A stretch of 45,057 nt of DNA from Chromatiales bacterium (GCA_028280505.1 JANQLO010000024.1:1-45057), one strand, 5' to 3'. Positions 7,911 to 16,500 are shown, counted from the first letter of the stretch. Numbers and translations: made by a program. Notes: generated by a model not told the origin, from the sequence alone.

Positions 7911-9346
7911 ATGCCCCGCGCAGCTTCTATTGGCACGACTACGAGACCTGGGGTGCGCAGCCGGCGATCGACCGGCCGGCGCAATTCGCCGGTCTGCGTA
8001 CAGATACGGCATTCAATCCGATCGGTGAGCCCTTGGTCGTGTATGCGCGGCCGGCGGACGATTTTTTGCCTCACCCCGAGGCCTGCTTGATCACGGGCAT
8101 CACGCCCCGGCAGGCGTGTGAAAAAGGTGCGCCCGAAGCTGATTTTTTTCGTTTTATCCATGAAGAAATGGCGCAGCCCGGCACCTGCTCGCTCGGATAC
8201 AATTCGATGCGCTTCGATGATGAGGTGACGCGTTACGGCCTGTATCGTAACTTCTATGATCCCTATGAACGGGAATGGAAGAACGGCAATTCGCGTTGGG
8301 ACATGATCGATGTCGTACGCCTGACTCGTGCGCTGAGGCCCGAGGGTATCGAGTGGCCGGAACGCGAACCCGGGGTGACCAGTTTTCGTCTCGAGGCCCT
8401 GACCGCGGCCAACGGTATTGAGCACAGCGGTGCGCATGATGCATTGGCCGATGTGAGGGCGACCATCGAGATCGCACGACTGGTTCGTGAACGCCAGCCC
8501 CGTCTTTTCGATTTCGTAATGAACAATCGCGACAAGCGCAAGTTGGCGACGCAACTCAATGTGCGTGCCGCACAGCCGGTGCTACACGTATCGGCACGTT
8601 ATCCGGCACGCCTGGGGTGTATCGCCGCCGTGGTGCCGTTGGCTTTGCATCCACGCAACCGTAACGGTGTCGTCGTTTACGATTTGCGTACCGACCCGAG
8701 TCCCTTGCTGGACCTGTCGGTGGAGGAGATACGGGCCCGTTTGTACACGCCGGGCAGCGAGCTTGCCGATGGTGTCGAACGCATGCCGCTCAAGGTCGTT
8801 CACTTGAATCGCGCGCCCGTGGTGGTGCCCATGGGTACCGTGAACAACGCGGCACGGGAACGTTGGCAAATGGATGCGGAGAGTGAACGACGTCATCTCG
8901 AGATCTTGCGTGCGGCACCACAACTTGCAACCAAACTGGCCGAGGTTTTCGATGATCGTGATGCCTTTGCACCGCAGTCCGATCCTGATCGCGATCTCTA
9001 CGGCAGCTTTCTGTCGGACGATGACAAACGCCGATGTGACCAGGTTCGCGCCGCCAAGCCTGAAGAACTTGCCGGGCTGCATCCGGCCTTTGATGCGCCC
9101 AAGCTGGCCGAATTATTGTTCCGTTATCGTGCGCGCAATTGGCCGGAGAGCCTGAGCGGCGAAGAGCGCGGGCGTTGGGAGGACTATCGTCGCGCACGCC
9201 TGACGGAGCCCGGTGCCGGCGGCTCGATTACCCTCGACGAGTATCGAAGGGTATTGTCGCGGATGGTCGTCGATACCTCGTTGACGCCAGGACAGCGCGA
9301 GGTGATCGACGCATTGCTCGATTGGCCGCAGGAACTGGGGCTTTAA
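7907..9346 (+). CDS. sbcB: Exodeoxyribonuclease I
   Basis: A 479-residue single-strand-specific 3'-5' exonuclease. The DEDDh catalytic set is visible: HDYETWG near residue 11, GYNSMRFDDE around 100-106, and SGAHDALADV around 177-186 with the general-base His. The rest, including the SH3-like and C-terminal helical domains, is collinear in length with E. coli ExoI (about 475). It acts in recombination and mismatch repair. The ATG overlaps the tsaB stop. Confidence 0.95.
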   Translation: MNAPRSFYWHDYETWGAQPAIDRPAQFAGLRTDTAFNPIGEPLVVYARPADDFLPHPEACLITGITPRQACEKGAPEADFFRFIHEEMAQPGTCSLGYNSMRFDDEVTRYGLYRNFYDPYEREWKNGNSRWDMIDVVRLTRALRPEGIEWPEREPGVTSFRLEALTAANGIEHSGAHDALADVRATIEIARLVRERQPRLFDFVMNNRDKRKLATQLNVRAAQPVLHVSARYPARLGCIAAVVPLALHPRNRNGVVVYDLRTDPSPLLDLSVEEIRARLYTPGSELADGVERMPLKVVHLNRAPVVVPMGTVNNAARERWQMDAESERRHLEILRAAPQLATKLAEVFDDRDAFAPQSDPDRDLYGSFLSDDDKRRCDQVRAAKPEELAGLHPAFDAPKLAELLFRYRARNWPESLSGEERGRWEDYRRARLTEPGAGGSITLDEYRRVLSRMVVDTSLTPGQREVIDALLDWPQELGL

Positions 9347-9421
9347 ACGGCATGGCGCTGGATGTTGCGCTCCGGCGAGACAGTTTGCCGTAACATCGGT
9401 GCCGAAATGGGTTAAATTAGG

Positions 9422-9440
9422 GTCTTCCGAGACGGAAGAC
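9422..9440. repeat. Perfect 7-bp inverted repeat upstream of the BON/OmpA gene
   Basis: GTCTTCC-GAGAC-GGAAGAC, a 7-bp stem with a 5-base loop, between sbcB and the next gene. No T-run follows on either strand, so it is not a typical intrinsic terminator; it could be a regulator site or part of a 5' leader. Confidence 0.6.
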
Positions 9441-9478
9441 TATAAGGCGTGCGGAGCGCGCGACTGGGGAGGTTTTTG

Positions 9479-10207
9479 GTGTCGAGAAGTACGCTCGTCC
9501 TGGTTGGGGTGGCGAGCCTGTTATTGCTGACCTGGATCACTGTGGCGTTGCGTCACGCGGCGATCGAGCATGATCTTGCACAACGTGTCGAACAGGCCCT
9601 TGCGTCACATGCGATCACCGGTCTGGCGGTCATCGCCGACGGTCGCGATCTCCAACTGAGCGGCGAGATCGCGCGCGGACTGGAATCCGACTACGTCGTT
9701 GCGTTGGCCGGCGAGGTCTGGGGCGTGCGTGTGGTTGACGGTAGCAGCCTGGTCTCGCGTGCATCGCTGCGTCATCCTGACGACCCTTTGTATCCCCGTC
9801 TCGATCGAGATCGCATCAAGCGACTCGGCGGAGATCTGTCGAATCCCCTCGACGCCGGTGCTTGTCAGCGTACGCTCGCCCGTCTGGCATCCGTCGGCAG
9901 CTTGCGTTTCGAACGCAGCGGCGCCTCGCCAATGGGCGAGAGCTACACGCTGCTCAATGATCTGGCAGCGGTCACCTATCAATGTCCTCAGACCCGTTTG
10001 GTCATCGGTGCACACACGGATGTTGCCGATGAACCGGCGGTGGATTTGAGTCGAGCACGGGCTGAAGCCATCGAACGCTTTTTCTTTCTCGCCGGTATTC
10101 CGGCGTCGCGTATGCAGATTGTCGCTTATGGCGATAGTCAGCCGATCGATGATGACGGTTCGGCAGCGAATCGGCGTATCACTTTTGATGTGCTTCCCCT
10201 TGAGTGA
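9479..10207 (+). CDS. Membrane-anchored BON/OmpA-domain protein
   Basis: A 242-residue protein with one N-terminal membrane segment (about residues 4-24), a BON-like region (about 28-85, HAITGLAVIADGRDLQLSGEI) and a C-terminal OmpA peptidoglycan-binding domain (about 135-240, with VDLSRARAEAIERF and NRRITF). This fits an envelope protein anchored in the inner membrane that contacts peptidoglycan. The GTG at 9479 is chosen because GGGGAGG lies six bases upstream; an earlier GTG at 9449 would add ten residues but has poorly spaced signals. The next gene starts 27 bases on and probably forms an operon with it. Confidence 0.85.
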   Translation: MSRSTLVLVGVASLLLLTWITVALRHAAIEHDLAQRVEQALASHAITGLAVIADGRDLQLSGEIARGLESDYVVALAGEVWGVRVVDGSSLVSRASLRHPDDPLYPRLDRDRIKRLGGDLSNPLDAGACQRTLARLASVGSLRFERSGASPMGESYTLLNDLAAVTYQCPQTRLVIGAHTDVADEPAVDLSRARAEAIERFFFLAGIPASRMQIVAYGDSQPIDDDGSAANRRITFDVLPLE

Positions 10208-10234
10208 CCCTTGGCTTACGACCCGGAGCGGGAC

Positions 10235-10990
10235 ATGAGTTATCTGATTACCCAAACCTTTATGTTGTTGTTGATCGCCGGATTGCTCGGTTTGATCTTG
10301 GGATGGTATCTGACCCGAATCTCGGCGCGATCCATGTGTGAGTCCTTGCAACACCGTTTGCGTCAGGCCGAACAGGAGAAGCAGGATCTGCGTGCCGAGC
10401 GCGATGCCGCGGTGACGGCGCGTGATGCCGTCGAAACCGAACGGCGGCTGCTATCCGACGATTTGAATGATTTGAAGGCCCGCCAGCAGGGTGGCGACGA
10501 TACCGAGTTGCGCGAGACATTGGCGCAATGTCAGGAAGCATTGGCTGCCGCGATTGATCCGGATGAGCACGCGGCGCTCAAGGATGAGTTGAATGCCTGT
10601 CGCGATGCGCTGGAAGGTGCGGTCGCACCGGTACCGACGGTGGGCGATCAGGATGTCGACATCGCCAAGATTGCTGCGGCTGCCGCTGCAGCGGCCTCGG
10701 GTGCCAAGGGGCTGATGGATACCGATACCGAAGCGGCGGCACCCTCCGCGGCACCGCCCTTGGACGACGGTGACGGGCCGTCGGACGATTTGCGGCAGAT
10801 TAAGGGTATCGGACCGAAAATCGCCGGTATTCTGGATGAACTCGGTATTCGGCGCTTCGATCAGATTGCGGCTTGGACGCCCGAAAATGTCGACTGGGTA
10901 AACGAGCGTTTGAAGTTCAAGGGCAGGGTCGAACGCGAGCAATGGATCGAGCAGGCCCAGGCATTGGTTTCCGAGCGCTCGGCATCGTGA
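10235..10990 (+). CDS. Membrane-anchored coiled-coil protein with C-terminal helix-hairpin-helix
   Basis: A 251-residue protein. Residues 5-27 form a membrane helix, 38-130 a charged coiled coil, then an Ala-rich and acidic linker, and the last 60 residues (DLRQIKGIGPKIAGILDELG onward, ending near EQWIEQAQAL) form a helix-hairpin-helix-type domain seen at the end of several membrane proteins of unknown role. The function is unknown; the domain could bind nucleic acid or protein. ATG at 10235 is preceded by CGGAG; a TTG eight codons earlier is less likely. Co-oriented with the BON/OmpA gene. Confidence 0.8.
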   Translation: MSYLITQTFMLLLIAGLLGLILGWYLTRISARSMCESLQHRLRQAEQEKQDLRAERDAAVTARDAVETERRLLSDDLNDLKARQQGGDDTELRETLAQCQEALAAAIDPDEHAALKDELNACRDALEGAVAPVPTVGDQDVDIAKIAAAAAAAASGAKGLMDTDTEAAAPSAAPPLDDGDGPSDDLRQIKGIGPKIAGILDELGIRRFDQIAAWTPENVDWVNERLKFKGRVEREQWIEQAQALVSERSAS

Positions 10991-11018
10991 ACGACTGATT
11001 TTCCGAGTTCGGTGTTGT

Positions 11019-11303
11019 TTACTCTTCCAGCCACTTGTTGAGGGCGCTGATCAGCTGGCGTGCCTGATCCGGGCTCGAGATATTGAACTTGGATTTTTGC
11101 TGGTATTCGCCGCTGCGCTTTTGATAGCGACGAATCGAATACTTGTCTTTGCTGTATTCTTCTTTGCGCGCATCCCAGTCCTGGTAGCGGAAAAGAATCG
11201 TGGTCCAAGCGCCTTTGGACAACACTTCTTTATCCAATTCCTTGACGACGTCCACTCCGCCTTCGCTGTAGTTGATGGTGAGTTCGTCGGGCGTGCTGGC
11301 CAT
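11019..11303 (-). CDS. Conserved hypothetical protein, 94 residues
   Basis: A soluble 94-residue protein beginning MASTPDELTINYSEGGVDVV and rich in charged residues, with a KGAWTTILFRYQDWD strand region and a SIRRYQKRSGEYQQ segment. I recall closely similar small proteins in many sulfur bacteria and other proteobacteria but know no function. GGAG lies nine bases upstream of the ATG. It faces the preceding operon tail to tail, 28 bases apart. Confidence 0.8.
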   Translation of the reverse strand: MASTPDELTINYSEGGVDVVKELDKEVLSKGAWTTILFRYQDWDARKEEYSKDKYSIRRYQKRSGEYQQKSKFNISSPDQARQLISALNKWLEE

Positions 11304-11380
11304 GGACTTTTCTCCGTTGGGGACTGTGGTCTCGAGGCGCGCGACCTTAGCAAAACTGCCCGGTGGCTGCCACCTTGCGT

Positions 11381-12016
11381 TCAGCGTGCGCCCTGGCGTT
11401 CGAGCAGGCTGATCAGCTCGGGTACCCGAAGTTCACGTGCCAGGGTGAGCGCGGAGCGGCCGTCTTCGGTGGCGGCATTGACGTTCGCGCCGCGGTTGAC
11501 CAGATGGGTGGCGAGACGGTGATTATCCTGACGGATCGCAACCAGCAGCGCTGTATCGCCGTTTTGGTTTTGGGCCTCGGTATCGGCACCGCTGTCGATC
11601 AGAAAGCGCACCACGTCACGGTCGGTCACGCCAATCTGCGACGCTTTCAACAAAAGCCTCGACGCATCGAGTTGGGCGCCTCGGGAGATCAGCAGTTCCG
11701 CAAGCTGGGTGCGGCCGGAGAGTAGCGCCAGATCGACCGGCGTATCGCCATTGTCCGTGGTCCGGTTGATCTCGGCGCCGTGTTTCAGCAGGGTGCGGAC
11801 CATGACGATACGGCCCTTCTCCGCGGCGACGTGTAAGGGATACTGGCCGTTCGGCAATACCGCGTTGATGTCGGTCTTCCAATAGATATGGCGTTCGAGT
11901 TGATCGAGGTCGCCGCGTTGGACCGCGAGGTAAAGCGCGACGCTGGGACGATCGGGTTCACTGCATGCAGTCAGGAACAGGATTAAGGGCAAGGTAATGA
12001 TAATCAGCGCTTTCAT
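11381..12016 (-). CDS. Ankyrin-repeat lipoprotein
   Basis: A 211-residue protein with a lipoprotein signal (LPLILFLTACSE, lipidated Cys at 18) followed by about five ankyrin repeats; clear repeat starts are NGQYPLHVAAEKGR, NGDTPVDLALLSGR, NGDTALLVAIRQDN and DGRSALTLARELR. It is expected on the periplasmic side of a membrane and to bind another protein. It lies 15 bases after the rhodanese gene on the same strand, so both are probably co-expressed. Confidence 0.9.
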   Translation of the reverse strand: MKALIIITLPLILFLTACSEPDRPSVALYLAVQRGDLDQLERHIYWKTDINAVLPNGQYPLHVAAEKGRIVMVRTLLKHGAEINRTTDNGDTPVDLALLSGRTQLAELLISRGAQLDASRLLLKASQIGVTDRDVVRFLIDSGADTEAQNQNGDTALLVAIRQDNHRLATHLVNRGANVNAATEDGRSALTLARELRVPELISLLERQGAR

Positions 12017-12031
12017 CGACTGGTATTCCGT

Positions 12032-12688
12032 CTATTCCGGTTTGGCCGTGGTGAGTCCGACAGACTCCCAGGATTGCATACCGCCGCGATACCATTTGAG
12101 TTTGGATGGCGGATAGCCAATTCGCATCAGTCCCCGGATGTTGGTTGGTGACTGGCCGCACCAAGCGCCGTTGCAAAATAGTACCAGGGTCTTGGCACGG
12201 TCGAAGCGCCAGAATTTCTCGGTGCGTTTGGCGCCGAATTGTTGTTCGAGTATTTGCGCGATATCGGCCTCGTCGGCGGAACGCAGGTTGAGCCGTTTGA
12301 AATTAACGTTGATCGAGCCGGGAATGGTCCCATGGGTGACCCAGCCGGGGCCACGCGAATCGACAAGCAGTATGTTCGGGTCACCATCGGTGGCCCGCTT
12401 GAGATAATCCAGCATCTCGATTTCACCGATGGTCTCGACGCCGTTGGGCATATGCATCGGCTGGATACAAAACGGTGGGCATTTGCGTGAGGTGCGTGCG
12501 AACTTGGGGTGAATGGTATTGCTTCGATCCTGATTTCGCCGGATGGTGACGGGTTGCCCTTCGTGCTGCACCGCGACCTGAGCCGTGTCACGGGTGATTT
12601 TTACCGCCAGTTCTTCAGCGCTTGCCGCACCTGCGCATGCGATCAGCAATACAGTGGTAACGGCAAATCGCCAAACTTTCATGTCCAT
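12032..12688 (-). CDS. Periplasmic rhodanese-like protein
   Basis: A 218-residue protein with a Sec signal peptide (cleavage expected after AGAASA) and a C-terminal rhodanese domain holding the active-site loop LFCNGAWCGQSP with the catalytic Cys. Rhodaneses transfer sulfane sulfur, and a secreted one fits a sulfur oxidiser. Several cysteines lie before the domain in SRKCPPFCIQP. Start chosen at the ATG with GAGGAGG upstream (11-base spacing); an ATG two codons later is also possible, and upstream extension lacks a signal peptide in the right place. First gene of a pair with the ankyrin lipoprotein. Confidence 0.88.
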   Translation of the reverse strand: MDMKVWRFAVTTVLLIACAGAASAEELAVKITRDTAQVAVQHEGQPVTIRRNQDRSNTIHPKFARTSRKCPPFCIQPMHMPNGVETIGEIEMLDYLKRATDGDPNILLVDSRGPGWVTHGTIPGSINVNFKRLNLRSADEADIAQILEQQFGAKRTEKFWRFDRAKTLVLFCNGAWCGQSPTNIRGLMRIGYPPSKLKWYRGGMQSWESVGLTTAKPE

Positions 12689-12836
12689 CGACGGCAAAAC
12701 CTCCTCGAACAACGCGATGTTTGTCAATGATAACGAATTCGGGCGGCCGCTTCCGGGCACTTTGTGGGTGTTTGTCGAAGCGGTGTATTGTCTTTATCGG
12801 CGCGCGTTAGTTAATGCAACGGAGTAAGATGCGCCC

Positions 12837-13238
12837 ATGATTGGCAAGATACTCTTCACCATCGGGGTGATTTTGGTCGTAGCCCTGATCTGGCGGACAC
12901 GCCAGCCGCGTACCTTGAACGGCCGGGAACCTCCTCGATTGATCAATCCCGTGCGCAAGACGCGTATGCCGGTGCGTGTGTTGGCGATCGCCTCCGTAGC
13001 CGTGCTTGTGCTGGCATCGGTTTATCTGTTGTACGACTATTGGCGCGACAACAACGAGGTGATCTTCATCCGGGTGGTCGATGCGGCAAGCGGGCGTACC
13101 GCAGAATATCAGGCACAGCGCGGTGACATCGAGGACCGTGAATTCACCACGGTCGACGGTCGGCGAATCGTGCTGGCGGATACCGAACGGCTCGAGACTT
13201 CGACAGTCAGGGCGCCGAGTTCGTCGGGCCGAAATTAA
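12837..13238 (+). CDS. Small membrane protein of unknown function
   Basis: A 133-residue protein with two membrane helices (about 5-20 and 45-66) separated by a basic cytoplasmic loop, then a hydrophilic C-terminal domain of about 65 residues (VIFIRVVDAASGRTAEYQAQ). The fold and role are unknown. CGGAG precedes the ATG by about ten bases. Its 3' end overlaps the convergent oxygenase gene by 32 bases. Confidence 0.75.
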   Translation: MIGKILFTIGVILVVALIWRTRQPRTLNGREPPRLINPVRKTRMPVRVLAIASVAVLVLASVYLLYDYWRDNNEVIFIRVVDAASGRTAEYQAQRGDIEDREFTTVDGRRIVLADTERLETSTVRAPSSSGRN

Positions 13239-13740
13239 AGGCCACCGATAGACGCGTTTTGTCGCTGTCGTTTCGCCCGACTTCGTGCGGTAAATCGGGC
13301 GGAAACAAAATCAGCAGCCCGGGACGCGGCTCGATCGTGATCCTGGCCTCGTCGTCGTGCAGCACAAGGTCGCCACCGTCCGGTGATGTCTTGATGTAAT
13401 AGACGGCCGATAAGAGTTCGTCGTTTTCCTCATGGGTATGCAAGGTGGTGCTGTGTCCCGGCGGCATTTCGTTGAACCAGCAACCCATGTGCAGTGATAC
13501 TCGATTCAAAATACGGCGCGCGGTGGTAAGGGCGAAGTCACTGACTGCTTGTAGCTCGGGCAGACGTTCGTGCGAAATATAGATGTTCTCGAAACGGCCG
13601 TTGAACATGTGCGTGCGTTTGACGTCGTCCTTGTCTTTTTCACGTGTGAATCCGGCGTCCAGCGCGCGATTGATGTCTTCGGCATTCGCCAAATCAGTCA
13701 AATGGATGCCGGCGAGCGACCGGATCTCCGGTTCAACCAC
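13207..13740 (-). CDS. Putative 2-oxoglutarate-Fe(II) oxygenase
   Basis: A 177-residue protein with a double-stranded beta-helix core. THTHEENDELLSAVYYI supplies candidate iron ligands, and PHEVGRNDSDKTRLSVAFN near the C-terminus supplies the distal His and the 2-oxoglutarate-binding Arg. This pattern matches the putative 2OG-Fe(II) oxygenases related to phage and marine proteins. The substrate is unknown. The start is a GTG that overlaps the stop of the small upstream gene by eight bases (GTGGTTGA). Confidence 0.82.
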   Translation of the reverse strand: MVEPEIRSLAGIHLTDLANAEDINRALDAGFTREKDKDDVKRTHMFNGRFENIYISHERLPELQAVSDFALTTARRILNRVSLHMGCWFNEMPPGHSTTLHTHEENDELLSAVYYIKTSPDGGDLVLHDDEARITIEPRPGLLILFPPDLPHEVGRNDSDKTRLSVAFNFGPTNSAP

Positions 13741-13879
13741 CGGTCTGCTCTGTCGGCGGGCAGTGCACCAGGCCTCCGCTGATGCGTTCGCAGCCTTCAG
13801 CCAGCACGACAGGTGTGCGGCAGGCCGCGCCGATATTGATCAGCACATAAAGACCGAGTGTGAGGTAGATGATGCGCAT
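13733..13879 (-). CDS. Small predicted membrane or secreted peptide, 48 residues
   Basis: An ATG-initiated frame of 48 codons directly upstream of the oxygenase gene and overlapping its GTG start by eight bases. It begins with a hydrophobic stretch (MRIIYLTLGLYVLINIGAAC) and continues with a polar part having Cys at 20, 30 and 40. A weak GGGA lies about ten bases upstream of the ATG. The overlap suggests translational coupling. I recognise no family; it may be a signal-anchored or lipoprotein-like peptide. Confidence 0.5.
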   Translation of the reverse strand: MRIIYLTLGLYVLINIGAACRTPVVLAEGCERISGGLVHCPPTEQTGG

Positions 13880-13959
13880 GGCGAAAGTTTCCCGATCACA
13901 GCGGGTGAAATCAACCGATATGGCGTGATCGCCTGAACTTCAGGCGTTCCATTCGGCAC

Positions 13960-13996
13960 AAAAGAAAACCCGGCTGCCGTTTGCACGGAGCCGGGT
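13960..13996 (-). terminator. Intrinsic terminator for the leftward 112-residue gene
   Basis: ACCCGGCT (13968-13975) pairs with AGCCGGGT (13989-13996), with an inner CCGT/ACGG pairing. Read leftward the stem is followed by TTTTCTTT (13968-13961). Two further hairpins flank it, GCCTGA/TCAGGC at 13931-13945 and GGCGAGA/TCTCGCC at 14001-14019. Confidence 0.8.
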
Positions 13997-14042
13997 AAAT
14001 GGCGAGAGTTGATCTCGCCTGTGCCGAGCTGGTTAAGGCCGT

Positions 14043-14381
14043 TCAGGCGGCGGGTCGTGCCGTGGCAGCCTCGAAGAAAGCGTTGTCGATATTACCGTGA
14101 GCGCGGTTTGCCGTCTGCGGGTCGGCCGCAATTTGGGCTTTGAGTTGCGCCACACGTTCGCGGGCCTGCTCCGACGAAGTGATAGCCGGCTCGCGAGTCT
14201 GTTCGGTTTCCTGCGACAGCAATTGTTGTGCGCGATGGACGTCGGGTCTGTCGTCTGCACGTGCCGCAGATTGTGCAGCGCTATCCGAGGAGGGCTGGTG
14301 CTCTCGATTCTGCGCGTCAATCTTGCGTTCTTTTGCGACCGGGGGCGTCGAAAAGTTGTCGCTGGAAATGGGTTTAGTCAA
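14043..14381 (-). CDS. Small acidic/polar protein, weakly FlgM-like
   Basis: A 112-residue hydrophilic, probably disordered protein. The C-terminal part RERVAQLKAQIAADPQTA followed by HGNIDNAFFEA resembles the helical end of anti-sigma-28 factor FlgM, but the match is too weak for a name. No signal or membrane segment. It is followed by an intrinsic terminator 47 bases after its stop, which supports a real leftward transcript. Confidence 0.65.
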   Translation of the reverse strand: MTKPISSDNFSTPPVAKERKIDAQNREHQPSSDSAAQSAARADDRPDVHRAQQLLSQETEQTREPAITSSEQARERVAQLKAQIAADPQTANRAHGNIDNAFFEAATARPAA

Positions 14382-14527
14382 AATCTTGTCCTAAGATCGT
14401 CAATTATTTGTCGTTTGAACGGTACTTCGGCACCCCTCAACACTTACAAAGCACCAGTCATGCCAATATTGAACTCATCATGCCGATGCCACACTAAACC
14501 AGGCAGAAAATCCAAAGGGATTAATCA

Positions 14528-15397
14528 ATGCCGCGATCAATAGCGTTCCGGCTGGCCATTTCTTTAGGGTGTCTGCTGATCGCTACCGCCCCGGTGGCTA
14601 CGCCGCTTGAGTACAGTGTGGTCTATCGTGGGGTTTTTTCCATGGGGCAGAACATGCCGATTGCGGACGTGACCCTGCAGCAGATCCGAGAACCGGATGC
14701 CCGTTCCGTTCATGATTTGCAGGAATTCGTGCTGGAGGCCAGCTCGGCGGCTTATCCGGTAGTCGAGTCGCTGTATCCACTGCGCTATCGCTTTCGGACC
14801 TGGGTCACCCATGACGGTAACGTGATCGGTTTCGAAACCTATGAAAAGACCCGAAAACGGCGCCACCGTCTGTATCTCCGCAATACCTCGGACAGCGGCT
14901 TCTCGCGTCACGACCCGGGTGAGGCCGACGCCGCGAGTGCAATGGAACGACTGCAGGCCGGCGAGTTGCCGCGGCAGATTCCCAGGGGGGCATTGGGTGT
15001 GCCGCCGTTAAATGACCTGTTGCTCGATCGGCTCGGTCTGTTGCAGTACATGCGGGATCGTCCCTTGCGAGAAGGTGCCGAGTTCCTTTTGCCGGTCAGT
15101 AACGGCCGCGATCGTCTGCGTTATCGCGTGCGTGTGGAGAAGTCTCGATCGCTCATGTTACGCGGAGCGCGTATTCCGGCCTGGAAGCTGCGCTTCGATG
15201 GGTTCGAGAGCGATGCGGACGGGACCGAGAAGCCGGCGCATCGTGCCATGTTCATCTGGTTTAGCCGTGATCCCGCACGTGTCCCCTTGCGGGTGGACGC
15301 CCGCCACGCAATCGGTTTGTTTCGGGTCGAGTTGAGAGACCCCGTGGCCTATCCGCAACGGGTGAAACTGGACGCGGGTCAGTCGTCGACGAGGTGA
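14528..15397 (+). CDS. DUF3108-type secreted protein
   Basis: A 289-residue protein with a Sec signal (cleavage near residue 24) and a beta-rich body beginning LEYSVVYRGVFSMGQ, the typical opening of DUF3108 proteins: a periplasmic or outer-membrane beta-barrel-like fold resembling lipoprotein carriers. Later VPPLNDLLLDRLGLLQYMR and a DPARVPLRVDAR segment are also typical. The function is unknown. Its end overlaps the convergent gene by 19 bases. Confidence 0.8.
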   Translation: MPRSIAFRLAISLGCLLIATAPVATPLEYSVVYRGVFSMGQNMPIADVTLQQIREPDARSVHDLQEFVLEASSAAYPVVESLYPLRYRFRTWVTHDGNVIGFETYEKTRKRRHRLYLRNTSDSGFSRHDPGEADAASAMERLQAGELPRQIPRGALGVPPLNDLLLDRLGLLQYMRDRPLREGAEFLLPVSNGRDRLRYRVRVEKSRSLMLRGARIPAWKLRFDGFESDADGTEKPAHRAMFIWFSRDPARVPLRVDARHAIGLFRVELRDPVAYPQRVKLDAGQSSTR

Positions 15398-15891
15398 AGA
15401 TGGCTGATGTCGGGGATCGGTCTTGGCGCTTTGTCGGCACGACAATCCTCCAACGAACCCGTATTGGGCGGTAAAGCCTCAAGGTTGCCGGTATCGATTT
15501 CGGCAGCCGGGGGGGGTGGGGTGTGGTCGATGATGGCGCCCGGTTCGGCGAGCGTAATGGCTGTCGATTCCATATCGGCTGCGTTTGCTTGCGAGGTGGT
15601 CTTCGTCGGTGCGGAAGCGTTTTCCGCCGGCGTAATCGGCGGTTTTGCGGCCGGTGGCGGGCTGTCCTCGGGCACGATCTGTATCAGTGCGCCGGCCTCC
15701 CGAAAGGCTGCGCGATAGCGGCTGGCGGCATCGGCATCGACCCCCTTTTTGACCCGTAGGGGTTTGCCGCTGAATAGTCTGTCGACTGCGTCGTCCGCTA
15801 CGTTGAACAGTTTCGCGACACCCTGGCGGACTTGAGCCGGATCGGCATCCGGCAGTGTTTCACCGAGAAAATAGACGTCGAACGAATCCAT
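15379..15891 (-). CDS. Protein with N-terminal FLGE-type domain and disordered tail
   Basis: A 170-residue protein. Residues 1-75 (VYFLGETLPDADPAQVRQG, LFSGKPLRVKKGVD, YRAAFREAGA) form a small domain that I recall from the N-termini of several gammaproteobacterial membrane proteins, often linked to Yip1/DUF805-like regions. Here it stands alone with a Pro/Ala-rich, acidic tail and no membrane helix. The function is unknown. Confidence 0.75.
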   Translation of the reverse strand: MDSFDVYFLGETLPDADPAQVRQGVAKLFNVADDAVDRLFSGKPLRVKKGVDADAASRYRAAFREAGALIQIVPEDSPPPAAKPPITPAENASAPTKTTSQANAADMESTAITLAEPGAIIDHTPPPPAAEIDTGNLEALPPNTGSLEDCRADKAPRPIPDISHLHLVDD

Positions 15892-16161
15892 ACCTGTCTC
15901 TCGCTGGGTTACATCGTGGTGTATCGGGCGCTCGATGGTCGATTTGCGCCAGTACGGTTGTTTGACGGCAGTTGTCTTTCAAACCTTTACTCCGGGCGCT
16001 TCCAACACTGGTGCACAAGCAGCTCGCGTACGCAGTGTGCCGGCTTTTCGTTGTACGTCTTCGCGATAGCGCACGCGCGTTCGGTTTACGCCTCGATCCG
16101 GGCCATTTGGTATCGCAGTCCGACTCACTCCGGGTTGTCGGAAGCCGCCTTAACGCCGGCA

Positions 16162-16500
16162 TCAGACGTGCGAATCGATCCACTTGCGTAGCTGACAGAT
16201 CACCAGTTCGCCGGTCTCGTTACGTTCATCATAGGCACGCATGGTGATAAATATCTCGATCAGTGCCCGGCGCAAGGAACGAGCATCCTCGCGTGACCGC
16301 GGGCTGAAGCCGCCGTCGATCGACAAATCGATTGCCGCCAAAGATTGCGTGTCGTTCCACCACTCCTCGTTGTTGATCTGCCGACAGGCGTCTGGTGGAT
16401 TGTGGGCAAAGGTATCGCGTGCGATTGCCGCGAGATCGGCTTCGTAGGTGCGCCCATAGCTGCGCGGCAGTTTTTCGACCCGGGCCGGTGCCGATTCCAT
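16162..16500 (-). CDS. Conserved hypothetical protein, 112 residues
   Basis: A soluble 112-residue protein with no motif I recognise. Its ATG shares one base with the stop of the upstream lipase gene (TAATG), so the two are translationally coupled. A 270-base gap follows (15892-16161), in which I see no gene. Confidence 0.7.
   Translation of the reverse strand: MESAPARVEKLPRSYGRTYEADLAAIARDTFAHNPPDACRQINNEEWWNDTQSLAAIDLSIDGGFSPRSREDARSLRRALIEIFITMRAYDERNETGELVICQLRKWIDSHV

Noticed and set aside
9449-9478. GTG at 9449 as start of the BON/OmpA gene
   Set aside because: The GTG at 9479 has a far better ribosome site (GGGGAGG, six-base spacing).
15892-16161. Possible gene in the 270-base gap
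   Set aside because: Open frames here lack ribosome sites, membrane or signal features and recognisable motifs.
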